Assembly (NCBI GenBank): GCA_035296705.1
Contig: DATHAL010000050.1
Span: forward strand, 1-59,272
Direction: 5' to 3'
Length of the DNA stretch: 59,272 nucleotides
DNA from: WHSW01 sp035296705
Lineage (GTDB): Bacteria > Actinomycetota > Thermoleophilia > Solirubrobacterales > 70-9
How positions within the stretch are numbered: the first letter of the stretch is position 1; each line of letters opens with the position of its first letter. A model generated the notes under the pieces. That model saw only the letters and a program-made list of their open reading frames with translations, ran no database searches and was not told the origin of the DNA. Of this stretch, positions 33,178-41,645 are shown piece by piece. Made by a program: the position numbers and the translations under genes.

Positions 33178-34298
33178 CTCGTGCCCTTCGCCTTCTCCCA
33201 CGCGCCGGGCGTCCCGAACCGGACCCGGTCGAGGAGACCGGCGGCGATCGAGGCCGTGACCAGGACGTAATAGCGGGCGAGCCGGAACGGCCGGATCGGG
33301 ACGACGCCCGCGAGCGCCGCCCCGGCGACCAGCGCGAGCTGCGCCGCGAGCGTGACCACGTAGACCGGCGACTCGCCGACCACGATCGCGTTCGCCACCA
33401 GCGCGGCGACGTGCAGGAACGGTGAGGCGTAGCGGAGCACGCGATGGCTTGCGATCTCGAACGCGTACAGGGGCGGGTAGCCGCCGGGCCGAAGCATGCC
33501 GTCGCCGACCACCTCGTCGTAGATGCCGCGCATCATCCGGCGCTTGCGGGCGAATTCCCCCTCGATCGTCTCGACCATCCTCTCCTCCGAGATCGCGGCC
33601 GGCGCGTAAAGGGCGCGGTAGCCGCGCTTCGTGAGCATGAACGGGAACGAGACGTCGTGGCTCGATGCCGCACGGAGCGGGATGTACGAGGAGGCGCGAA
33701 CCGCGTAGATGGCGCCGTTGCCTGCGGTCACGCCGGCGAGCCGCGACTCGAGCGCTCGGGTCGCGAGCTCTAACCGCCAGTAGGTGCCCTCCTGGTTCGA
33801 GCCGCCCTGGTCGAGGAAGCGCGCCTGCCCGCAGACGTATGCGACGTGGGGATCGCCGAACGGCGCCACGAGCTCCCGCAGCGCGTCCGCGCGCCAGGTC
33901 GCGTTCGCGTCGCTGAATGCGAGCACCTCGCCGCCCGCGCGCTCGGCGGCAGCGTTCTGAGCCGGCAGCTTGCCGCGCCGGTCGAGGTCGAGGACCAGAT
34001 CTGCCCCGGCGCCGCGCGCACGCTGAACGGTGCGGTCGTTCGAGCCGTCGCAGGCGACGATCACCTCCAGCAGCTCGCGGGGATAGTCGAGCGCGAGGGC
34101 GTTCGCGACCTTCGCCGCGATCACCTCCTCCTCGTCATGGGCGGCGACGATCAGTGACACGGCGGGCAGCCGCTCGAGCGGCGGCACCGGCGTCGGCCGA
34201 CGAAACGCCGCCAGCGCCGCGAGGAGGAGCGGGTAACCGACGTGCGTGTAGACAAGTAGGACGGCGGCGACCCAGAAGACGACCTCGATCACCTGCAT
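33174..34298 (-). CDS. Membrane family 2 glycosyltransferase
   Basis: A 374-aa GT-A glycosyltransferase with one N-terminal helix (VVFWVAAVLLVYTHVGYPLLL) and about three C-terminal helices (about 285-355). The catalytic domain has SLIVAAHDEEEVI, CDGSNDRT, FSDANA in place of the usual DxD, and the late ERMVET followed by RRMMRG, the position of the family's ED and QxxRW-like motif. It resembles polymer-initiating or processive synthases. Second gene of the minus-strand operon starting at 35411, 9 nt after the GT4 gene. Confidence 0.85.
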   Translation of the reverse strand: MQVIEVVFWVAAVLLVYTHVGYPLLLAALAAFRRPTPVPPLERLPAVSLIVAAHDEEEVIAAKVANALALDYPRELLEVIVACDGSNDRTVQRARGAGADLVLDLDRRGKLPAQNAAAERAGGEVLAFSDANATWRADALRELVAPFGDPHVAYVCGQARFLDQGGSNQEGTYWRLELATRALESRLAGVTAGNGAIYAVRASSYIPLRAASSHDVSFPFMLTKRGYRALYAPAAISEERMVETIEGEFARKRRMMRGIYDEVVGDGMLRPGGYPPLYAFEIASHRVLRYASPFLHVAALVANAIVVGESPVYVVTLAAQLALVAGAALAGVVPIRPFRLARYYVLVTASIAAGLLDRVRFGTPGAWEKAKGTR

Positions 34299-34307
34299 GG
34301 CCGGCGA

Positions 34308-35411
34308 TTATGCGGGGAGAATGCCCCGGTAGACGTCGAGCGTGCGCTCAGCGATCGCTGGCCACGAGTACTGCCCGTCCGCGGCCGCGCGCGCCGCGGC
34401 GGCGAGGTCCTCGCGCTGCTCGGGTTCGGCAAGGAGCTCTCCAAGGGCCGCCGCGAGTGCGTCGCGATCGCCCCGCGGCACGAGGCGGACCGCTCGATCG
34501 CGCTCGCCGACCTCGGTGAACCCGCCTACCGCGCTCGCGACGATCGGCTTGCCGAACGCGAGCGCTGTGTAGAGGACTCCCGACTGTTCGATCTCGCGGT
34601 AGGGAAGGACGACGACGTCGGCGCGGCGGAAGTAGGCGGGGATCTCGGGGTCGGTGATGAAGCGGTCGACGAACCGGACGGTTGATCGGCAGCGGCCGGC
34701 GAGAGCGCGCAGCGGCGCCAGGTCCATCCGCGGCATGCCGACGATCCAAAGCTCGGCGTCGGTCAGCTCGCGGAACGCCTCGAGCAGCAGGTCGACGCCC
34801 TTGTATCGGCGGATGAGGCCGAAGAACAGGATCACCGGGCCCTCCACGTCGCGGAGCTCCTCCGGCAGCGGCCGGCCCGCGGCCTGCCGGGTGAGATGCT
34901 CGAAGGCACCGTGCGGGACACGGTGGACCCGCGTCGGCTCGAGCCCGAGGTCGCGAAGGTCGGCGGCCGCATACTCGGAGTGGGCGATCACCGCGTCCAT
35001 CCGCGCCAGCAGCGCGCGCTGGCGGGCCCGGGCGGAGCTCGAGGCGGGCAGCGGATAGTGGACCGTGAACGCCCGCGGGTGCTTCGGCAGCAGGAACCGG
35101 TCGAGGTCGGGGACGCTCAGCCATTGCAGGTGAACGACGTCGGCGGCGAGTGCGTGTGCACGAAGGCGCCGCATCCCGGGCACGTGCTCGGCGAGGCGAA
35201 GGCCGCGCCGAGCCTGCCCTCGCAGCCGCCGGCGAGTCGAGCGGGAGTAGAAGAGCTCGGTCACGGAGTAGTCCTGCGGCTCGGCAACGGGGCCGTACTC
35301 GAAGCGGCTCGTGACGAGCTCGACTTCGGCGCCGGCGTCCGCGAGCGCGGCGCACAGCGCGCGGTCGTAGGGCGGCGTGAACGCCGGTGGATCGACGACC
35401 TGGACCCGCAT
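34308..35411 (-). CDS. Family 4 glycosyltransferase (GT-B)
   Basis: A 367-aa GT-B enzyme. N-terminal Rossmann domain starts VQVVDPPAFTPPYDRALCAAL; the C-terminal glycosyl_transf_1 domain has ILFFGLIRRYKGVDLLLEAF, the family EX7E region VVLPYREIEQSGVLYTALAF, and GKPIVASAVGGFTEV. ATG 35411 is preferred because the longer reading runs through the divergent gene. It heads the six-gene minus-strand polymer-modification operon. Donor and acceptor sugars unknown. Confidence 0.88.
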   Translation of the reverse strand: MRVQVVDPPAFTPPYDRALCAALADAGAEVELVTSRFEYGPVAEPQDYSVTELFYSRSTRRRLRGQARRGLRLAEHVPGMRRLRAHALAADVVHLQWLSVPDLDRFLLPKHPRAFTVHYPLPASSSARARQRALLARMDAVIAHSEYAAADLRDLGLEPTRVHRVPHGAFEHLTRQAAGRPLPEELRDVEGPVILFFGLIRRYKGVDLLLEAFRELTDAELWIVGMPRMDLAPLRALAGRCRSTVRFVDRFITDPEIPAYFRRADVVVLPYREIEQSGVLYTALAFGKPIVASAVGGFTEVGERDRAVRLVPRGDRDALAAALGELLAEPEQREDLAAAARAAADGQYSWPAIAERTLDVYRGILPA

Positions 35412-35428
35412 CGTGGACGATTCTCCCG

Positions 35429-36379
35429 ATGGACCTCTCCTATTGCGTCGTGAACACGAACGGCCGCGAGCACCTGCTCGCCTGCCTCGCGTCGATCCGC
35501 GACCACGGCCCGCGCGGGCTCGAGCACGAGATGCTGGTGGTCGACAACGCTTCAGAGGACGGCTCCGCCGACGCGGTCGAGGAGTGGAACGCCCGCCCGG
35601 ACGGGATCGGCGAGCGGCTGCGACTGATCCGCTCCGAGTCGCGCCAGGGCAAGGCGGCGCTCGACGCTCTGTTGCTGCGGGAGGCGCGCGGCGAGCTCTG
35701 CCTGCTGCTGAACGAGGACTCCGAGCTCTGGCCCGGGGCCGCGCGGGCGCTCGTCGAGGCGATGCGAGCCGACCCACGAGCGGGCGCGGCCGGCGCTGCG
35801 CTTCACGATCCCTCCGGCGTCCGCCAGCCCTCCGCATGGCGGCTGCCGGGCCTCGGGACCTCCGTCGCGAGCGCGCTCTTCCTCCACCGCCTGTTCGTCG
35901 TCGAGAGCCACGGCGAGACGACGCGCGACGTCGGCTGGGTGCAATCGGCGGCGATGATCGTCCGCCGCGCCGCGGCCGAGCAGATCGGGTACCTCGACTC
36001 CGACTTCTTCGTCTACTCCGACGAGACCGACTTCTGCAAGCGCCTGCACGGCGCCGGCTGGCGGATCCTCTACGTTCCCGGCGCCGAGGTCGTCCACCAC
36101 GAGCAGCTCGCCACCGACGTCGTCGCGGGCGAGCGGCGGGTGGTCGAGTTTCATCGCGGCCGCGACCTCTACATGCGAAAGCACCACTCGCCGGCCACCG
36201 TCGTGATCGCCCGCTGGCTCGCGGCCTGGACCTACGCGTTCCGCTCGCTCGTCGCCCGGATCCTGCCCGGCCACGACCCCGCCTGGTACGCGCTCCACGC
36301 CCGCCAGGCGCTCCATCCGGAGCGGGGCGAGGGGCTGCGCGAGGCGGCGGCCGCGCTCAACGCGCGGCTCGAGCGTTGA
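35429..36379 (+). CDS. Family 2 glycosyltransferase (rhamnosyltransferase-like)
   Basis: A 316-aa GT-A enzyme with YCVVNTNGREHLLACLASI, VVDNASEDGSADAV, LLLNEDSELW in the DxD position, then GWVQSAAMIVRRAAAEQIGYLDSDFFVYSDETDFCKRL, a classic WcaA/RfbN-like segment, and EVVHHEQ. ATG 35429 is only 17 bp from the start of the divergent GT4 gene at 35411. It is the only plus-strand gene in the glycan region and converges on the flippase gene across a 70-bp gap. Confidence 0.87.
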   Translation: MDLSYCVVNTNGREHLLACLASIRDHGPRGLEHEMLVVDNASEDGSADAVEEWNARPDGIGERLRLIRSESRQGKAALDALLLREARGELCLLLNEDSELWPGAARALVEAMRADPRAGAAGAALHDPSGVRQPSAWRLPGLGTSVASALFLHRLFVVESHGETTRDVGWVQSAAMIVRRAAAEQIGYLDSDFFVYSDETDFCKRLHGAGWRILYVPGAEVVHHEQLATDVVAGERRVVEFHRGRDLYMRKHHSPATVVIARWLAAWTYAFRSLVARILPGHDPAWYALHARQALHPERGEGLREAAAALNARLER

Positions 36380-36449
36380 CACGGGCTGGCGCCTCGTTCG
36401 TCCGTGAGACGAATAGGGCGCCATTCTTCGGAACTGCGATCGCGGCGAA

Positions 36450-38003
36450 CTACCTCAGATCCTCGTCGGCGCGCACGGACTCATACACCTCCGGCGCGTA
36501 GCCGGACCCCTCCGGCTCCGGCTCGTGGGGCGGCGCCGCGCCCGCGGCGCGCAGGCGCTCGAGGACGGCGCGCGGCGCGAGCATCGCCCGCAGGCTCGTG
36601 CGCTCCTCCTCGGTGAGGAAACCGGCCAGGAGGAGGATCGGCGGCAGCGCGAACCACACGAGCGTGCGCGACGTGAGGCCGAGGAAACCATCCGTCGGCA
36701 GGAGCAGCTCGCCGCCCGCGACGACCGCGGCCGTCACCCCGACGAGTAGTGCGAGCCGGCCCCACTCGTAGGGGACCGGGAAGAGGCGCTGGGTGAGCGC
36801 GAACATCAGCACCAGGACGACCAGGTAGGAGCCGATCAGCGCGATCCCGGCGCCGACGATCCCGTACGGCGGGATGAGGACGAGGTTGAGGACGACGTTG
36901 ACCACGGTCCCCGCGAGCGTCGCCGGCAGGTTGAACTCCGTCCGACCGGTACGGCCGAGGATGACGACGAGGACGAGGTAGAGCGCGTAGAGCGCGACGC
37001 CGGTGGCGAGCAGCCCGACGGCCTCGTAGGAGTCGAAGAACTCCGGCGCGGCGAGCAGGCGGACGATCCATCGCGCCAGCAGCCACAGCCCCGCAACGCC
37101 GAACGCGCAGATCGCGGCAAACCAGGTGAAGACGAGGCTGTAGGCGCGCCGCGCCTCGTCGTCGTCGGCGATCGAGTAGGCGAGCGGCGGCCACGCGAGC
37201 TGGAAGGCGCGCGCGATCACGCTCATCCCCTGCGCGAACTTGATCGCGAGCGCGTAGAGCCCCGCCTCCGCGAGTCCCGCCAGACGGACGATCAGGATCC
37301 GGTCGATGAAGTTGAGCGAGTAGAGCGAGAGCTCCGCCGGCATCGTCGGGAGGCCGAAGCGGGTCATGCGGCGCAACAGCGGCAGGTCGGGCACCAGCGC
37401 GAGCCGGCCGCGCTCGCGCCAGAGCTGCACACCGACGAAGAGGACGCCGGTGCCGTACGTGCCCCAGAGGAGCCCGGCGGCGCCCTGCTCCTCGACCACG
37501 ACGAGCCACGCCGTGACCGGGATCGTCGCCAACACGTTCAGGACCGTCAGCCGCAGGTAGGCGCCGGCGCGCTCGTCGAGGCGCAGCAGGGTGAGCGCGT
37601 ACTCCCACAGGGTCAGGGTCCAGAGGCCGAGGACGCCGATTCGCACGAGCTCCGGATCGGAGCGGTCGAGGAGCGCCTCCGAGAGCGGTCCCGCGAACGG
37701 CAGGGCGACGAGCGCGCCGATGGTCGTCGTCCAGAACAGGGCCGCAAACCCGGTCGCTACCACGCGCCTCGGGTCCTCTCCGGCGAGGTAGTAAAAACGC
37801 AGGAGCGCCTCGATCAGGCCGAAGCGGATGACGATGCTGAACGCGATCACCGACGCGAGGATCACCTCGGCAGCGCCGTAGTCGGCCGGCGTCAGGTACG
37901 CCGTGTAGAGCGGCAGCAGTGCGACCGCGATCAGCTTCGAGAGCACGCTCGAGGCCGTGTACGCCGCGCCCGTCCTCGCCAGCCGGCGGAGGTAGTCGAA
38001 CAC
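36450..38003 (-). CDS. Wzx-like polysaccharide flippase
   Basis: A 517-aa MOP-superfamily transporter with about 12-14 membrane helices. The N-terminus (GAAYTASSVLSKLIAVALLPLYTAYLTPADYG) is typical of Wzx/PST proteins, as is the central RRMTRFGLPTMPAELSLY. A soluble, acidic C-terminal tail of about 45 residues (EPEPEGSGYAPEVYESV) is unusual. GTG start immediately follows the stop of the polymerase/ligase gene. Likely flips undecaprenyl-linked repeat units made by the PglC-like and glycosyltransferase products. Confidence 0.88.
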   Translation of the reverse strand: MFDYLRRLARTGAAYTASSVLSKLIAVALLPLYTAYLTPADYGAAEVILASVIAFSIVIRFGLIEALLRFYYLAGEDPRRVVATGFAALFWTTTIGALVALPFAGPLSEALLDRSDPELVRIGVLGLWTLTLWEYALTLLRLDERAGAYLRLTVLNVLATIPVTAWLVVVEEQGAAGLLWGTYGTGVLFVGVQLWRERGRLALVPDLPLLRRMTRFGLPTMPAELSLYSLNFIDRILIVRLAGLAEAGLYALAIKFAQGMSVIARAFQLAWPPLAYSIADDDEARRAYSLVFTWFAAICAFGVAGLWLLARWIVRLLAAPEFFDSYEAVGLLATGVALYALYLVLVVILGRTGRTEFNLPATLAGTVVNVVLNLVLIPPYGIVGAGIALIGSYLVVLVLMFALTQRLFPVPYEWGRLALLVGVTAAVVAGGELLLPTDGFLGLTSRTLVWFALPPILLLAGFLTEEERTSLRAMLAPRAVLERLRAAGAAPPHEPEPEGSGYAPEVYESVRADEDLR

Positions 38004-39509
38004 TCAGCCGGAGATGGTCGCGGGCGCGTCGGGCGGAGCGCGCCGCAGGGCGATCCCGATCCCGAGCAGCGCCCACATCGCCGGGTCGAGCGCAAAGCCC
38101 GTGTAACCGAAGCTGTCGACCAGCAGGGCGACGAAACAGGCGCCGACGGCGGCCCGCGCCACAGATCTGCCGGCGCCGGCCCCGAGCATCGTCACGAGCG
38201 AACTGACGAGGAGGCCCAGATAGACAACGAAGCCGATCGCACCCTGCTCGGCCGCGACCGTGATCGGCTCCGAGTGCGAGACCGTGGTCCGGGCCTTCTC
38301 GACGTGGTCGTAGAAGGCGCGCCCGAAGGAGCCCGAGCCATACCCAGCGATTGGCTTGCCGATGTAGGTCGTCTCGCCCTCGCGCTCCTCGTGCTCGACC
38401 ACCCCGGCGAGCTCCAGTCCCCCGCGGACGAGGTCGTAGTGGCCGCTGTCGATCGAGCGGTCGGTCTCGATGTCGCTGGTCGGGGTGCCTCCCGCGACGA
38501 GCAGCGCGACGAGCCCGACGGCGCCGATCCCAGCGGCCGCCACGACGCCCGGGATCGCCCAGCGCAGCAGCGCCACCACGCCGAGACCCGCGAGGAGCGA
38601 GGCGAGACTCGTGATCGAGTAGCTGAACGCGATGCCTACGAGGCAGACGCCCCCGGCGGCTACAGCCAGCGCGAGCCCTGCGCGCGAGCGCCCCCAAGCG
38701 ATGTACGCGGCGAGCGCAATGGTCGCGAGGGCGAGGTAGCGGCCGAGGATGTTCGGGTCGAAGAAGAGGGAGTTGGCGCGGAAGTAGACGTGAAGCTCGT
38801 TCGCGTCGAGGAGCTCCGGGTTGAGGAAGAGGTCGCGGGCGAGGTACTGGTAGATCGCGATCGCGGCACAGATCGAGGCGACGGCGGCGACGGCGATGAG
38901 GACGCGGCCAAGCAGCCATTCCGTCCACTCCTGCTCGGCCAGGAGGCAGAGGAGGACCGCGAACGGCACGAGGAAGAAGCCGATGTTCTCAATCGCGTTT
39001 GCCACGTCTGCGGAGTAGGAGGACTGGATGGCGTAGAGGATCAACGTCGCGGCGAGGGCCCAACGCAGCCAGAGCGCCCAGCCCCGCCGCGTCCCGTTCG
39101 CCGCCGGGCCGGTGCCGCGGAGCGCCTCTGCGATCGCGCCGGCCGCGATCACCAGATAGAGGGGCACGAGCAGGTTCGCGGTCTCGCCGCCGATGTCGAT
39201 CGGCACTCGCAACGGCAGCACGGTGAGCGCGGCGATCGCGAGCGCGGGCCGGTAGCGGATAAAGAGCGCGACCAGGGCGGCCAGCGCGAGCGCTCCGACC
39301 ACGAGCGCCGCGCCGATCTGCGAGGCGCTGGTCCGGAAGTCGACGACCCTCGACTCGTCCCAGACGCTGCCGAGCACGATCACAGGCGCGACGGACAGGG
39401 CGACCGCGATCGCGGCGAGCCACGCGCGCCGGTCCCGCACGACGAGCGCGGCGGCCGCTGCGCCGCAGGAGGCGAGGATCCCGATCATCTCAGGCGCCGA
39501 CGCCGTCAT
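38004..39509 (-). CDS. O-antigen ligase/polymerase-like membrane protein (Wzy/WaaL)
   Basis: A 501-aa protein with about 12 membrane helices and one large extracytoplasmic loop (about residues 345-410) bearing GYGSGSFGRAF and a SHSEP segment, the His-containing motif of the Wzy_C domain in O-antigen ligases and polymerases. It overlaps its upstream neighbour as ATGA and abuts the flippase gene. Whether it polymerises or ligates cannot be told from sequence alone. Confidence 0.85.
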   Translation of the reverse strand: MTASAPEMIGILASCGAAAAALVVRDRRAWLAAIAVALSVAPVIVLGSVWDESRVVDFRTSASQIGAALVVGALALAALVALFIRYRPALAIAALTVLPLRVPIDIGGETANLLVPLYLVIAAGAIAEALRGTGPAANGTRRGWALWLRWALAATLILYAIQSSYSADVANAIENIGFFLVPFAVLLCLLAEQEWTEWLLGRVLIAVAAVASICAAIAIYQYLARDLFLNPELLDANELHVYFRANSLFFDPNILGRYLALATIALAAYIAWGRSRAGLALAVAAGGVCLVGIAFSYSITSLASLLAGLGVVALLRWAIPGVVAAAGIGAVGLVALLVAGGTPTSDIETDRSIDSGHYDLVRGGLELAGVVEHEEREGETTYIGKPIAGYGSGSFGRAFYDHVEKARTTVSHSEPITVAAEQGAIGFVVYLGLLVSSLVTMLGAGAGRSVARAAVGACFVALLVDSFGYTGFALDPAMWALLGIGIALRRAPPDAPATISG

Positions 39510-39976
39510 CCTGTCGCTGCCTCGCTGGCCGGGTCCGGAATGAAGATCCGCCGGGGCCAGATCATCTCCCGGTCCGCGCTGGGGAGATCGACCCGCAGCC
39601 TGTAGCGGCCCGGGGGCGCCAGCGCACCCGAGTCGGTGCGGCCATCCCAGACGTAGGAGACGGTCCGGTCGGCGCTCAGCGGGACATCGGCATCCAGGGT
39701 GCGGACGACGTCCTCGTGACTGTCGGCGATCCCGACGAAGGCGTGGGCGTCCGATTCGCGCACGAAGAACCCGATCTCGATCTCATGCGGCTCGTCCGCC
39801 GTCCGCGGGTCGAAGAGCGGCACGCAGTTCCGCGGCTTGGCGTCCGGCGGGCACTGGTGGGTGACCTCGAGCACGAGGTCCGGCGTGCGGGCGCGGATCA
39901 CGAGCACCGCCGTCGTCACCGCGGCGGCGAGCACGAGGAAGAAGAGGGCCGTGCCCAGCGACAGGCGACGGCTCAC
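39506..39976 (-). CDS. Membrane-anchored protein with FlgD-like Ig fold
   Basis: A 156-aa protein: one N-terminal helix (LGTALFFLVLAAAVTTAVLV) followed by an extracytoplasmic beta-rich domain. The segment VSYVWDGRTDSGALAPPGRY matches the FlgD/T9SS-type Ig-like repeat signature (W-D-G-x-x-x-x-G-x-x-x-P-x-G-x-Y). Two cysteines (HQCPPDAKPRNCVP) probably form a disulfide. Overlaps both neighbours as ATGA. Likely an accessory to export or assembly of the glycan; specific role unknown. Confidence 0.7.
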   Translation of the reverse strand: MSRRLSLGTALFFLVLAAAVTTAVLVIRARTPDLVLEVTHQCPPDAKPRNCVPLFDPRTADEPHEIEIGFFVRESDAHAFVGIADSHEDVVRTLDADVPLSADRTVSYVWDGRTDSGALAPPGRYRLRVDLPSADREMIWPRRIFIPDPASEAATG

Positions 39977-40785
39977 GCGTTGGCCCTGTCCTCTCCCACG
40001 ACAACGACCACGTCAGCGCCCTCCGCCAGCCTGCGCGACTCGGGATCGAGCCGCTGCACCTTCTTCACACCGATGTCCTTGGCGACCTTCTGGGCGGCCG
40101 GCTTCTGCCCATCCGCGTACATGACGAAGGTCCGCTGGATGCCCGGCGTCGTGTTCGTGGTCGCGCCGAGCTCGTAGCCGCTCGCCTCGACGTCGGAGCC
40201 GACGAGCCCCGCGAGACCGCCGATCGACGTGCCGTTGAGGACCGCGACCGTGACGTCGGAACGGTTGACGGCCGCCGCCTGCGGGCGCTTGCCCTCGTCG
40301 CCGCCCTTGAGGAGCTCCTCGGACGCGAAGATCGCGCCGACGCCGACGACGAGCGCAACGACTCCGATCGTGATCAGGACCGGGGGCTTCGTGACGCCGT
40401 TCACGAACCGCCGCCACCGCGGGTGCGGGACGAGGGCGGCGCGCTCCATCGTGATCCGCTCGAGAGCCGGGCGCTCGTGTGTGACGCGGTAGGCGGCGGT
40501 CGGGGGCTCGGTCGGCGTCGCGCCGGCCGCCGCGGCCTCCTCTTCCGCGGTCGCGGGGGCGGTCTCCCCGAGAAGCTCCTTGAGCTCGCTCTCGGCCCGG
40601 TCGAGCGCGGCCTCGCTTTCGGTCAGGTGCTTGCCCGCGTACTCCGGCTCGCGCTCGTGCCATGCGCGGAGGCGATGCACGTCGCGGCGCTGGGAGATGT
40701 ACAGGGGTAGGAGCAGGACGATGCCGAGCACCGCCGCGAGGGCGACGAAGCCGACTGCGCTGTCGTAGATCTCGGTGAGCTCCAC
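39973..40785 (-). CDS. LytR_C-domain membrane protein, copy B
   Basis: A 270-aa protein with an N-terminal helix (about 10-30), a charged Ala/Glu-rich coiled region (about 35-120), a second helix (PPVLITIGVVALVVGVGAIF) and a C-terminal LytR_C domain (VTVAVLNGTSIGGLAGLVGSDVEASGYELG, then ADVVVVVG). It lacks the LCP phosphotransferase domain that usually precedes LytR_C. The paralogue lies 4 nt upstream. Confidence 0.82.
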   Translation of the reverse strand: MELTEIYDSAVGFVALAAVLGIVLLLPLYISQRRDVHRLRAWHEREPEYAGKHLTESEAALDRAESELKELLGETAPATAEEEAAAAGATPTEPPTAAYRVTHERPALERITMERAALVPHPRWRRFVNGVTKPPVLITIGVVALVVGVGAIFASEELLKGGDEGKRPQAAAVNRSDVTVAVLNGTSIGGLAGLVGSDVEASGYELGATTNTTPGIQRTFVMYADGQKPAAQKVAKDIGVKKVQRLDPESRRLAEGADVVVVVGEDRANA

Positions 40786-40789
40786 CGCG

Positions 40790-41620
40790 CTATCCGGAAT
40801 TGCCGGCTTCGCCGAAATCCGCGTTGTCGCGTCCGATCAGGAGCGCGAGTGGCGCACCCGTGGCGATCGATCGCACGTCGTCGGTCATCTCGACGACGTC
40901 GGGCTCGCCGAGCTGATCCGAGATCGCGGCCGCTAACTCATTCGCGGCGTCCTGCTCGTCCGGCTCGAACATCACGAGTGTGTCCTCCTGCCCCTCGGGC
41001 GCGTTCGTCTCCGCCCCGGCCTTGTAGCCAGCCGGCTTCACGACTTCGTCGGCGACCGTTCCAGCGAGGCCGGGCACGCCGGACACCTCCGTGTTGCCGA
41101 CCGCCCGCTCCTGGGTCGCATTGAGGACCGCCACCTCGACACTCTTCTCCTCCTGCTGCTGGCCGCCTCCGTGCTTGCCACCGCTGCCGCCGGAGCTCGA
41201 CTCCCCGTCCCCGCCGAGGCCGAAGCCGCTCGTCAGCACCCCGGCGGCGAGTGCGAGGGCCGCGATCACGACCAGGATGTAGCGTGGATCGACGGGCGAG
41301 CGGCGGTCGAGCTCCTCGTAGACGTAGTCGAAGCGGTGGCGCACGCCGGCCCACCAGGTGCCGAGCCGCCCGCGCTCCACCTCCGCCTCGGCGGGCTTGG
41401 CCTCCTCCTCGGCTGCCGCCTCGCCGGCCTCGCCGCGAGCCTCCGTGACGGCGGCGATCGCATCTGCCGCCTCCTCGGCGCGCTCGGGCGCCCGCCCGGC
41501 CCACTCCCGCAGGCGGCGCACCTCGCGCGCCTGCTGGAAGATCAGGAAGGCGAGGACCGCCAGGCCCAGGAACGCGGCGATGCCGAGGTAGGGCCCGATC
41601 TTCTCGATCAGGTCGACCAT
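40790..41620 (-). CDS. LytR_C-domain membrane protein, copy A
   Basis: A 276-aa paralogue of the next gene with the same layout: N-terminal helix (IAAFLGLAVLAFLIFQQAREV), charged Ala/Glu linker, second helix (YILVVIAALALAAGVLTSGF), a Gly/Ser spacer and a LytR_C domain (VEVAVLNATQ, VSGVPGLAGTVADEVVKPAGYKAG, APLALLIG). No LCP domain. It starts 25 nt after the CapD-like gene. The role of free LytR_C domains is not established; binding a glycan or a partner of LCP enzymes is an inference. Confidence 0.82.
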   Translation of the reverse strand: MVDLIEKIGPYLGIAAFLGLAVLAFLIFQQAREVRRLREWAGRAPERAEEAADAIAAVTEARGEAGEAAAEEEAKPAEAEVERGRLGTWWAGVRHRFDYVYEELDRRSPVDPRYILVVIAALALAAGVLTSGFGLGGDGESSSGGSGGKHGGGQQQEEKSVEVAVLNATQERAVGNTEVSGVPGLAGTVADEVVKPAGYKAGAETNAPEGQEDTLVMFEPDEQDAANELAAAISDQLGEPDVVEMTDDVRSIATGAPLALLIGRDNADFGEAGNSG

Positions 41621-41645
41621 TGGGAGTGCGCGGAAGTCTTATGGA

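Noticed and set aside
36481..38928. 815-codon minus-strand frame across the flippase and ligase genes
   Set aside because: Arg/Pro-rich shadow of the two real membrane-protein genes in another frame; no domains.
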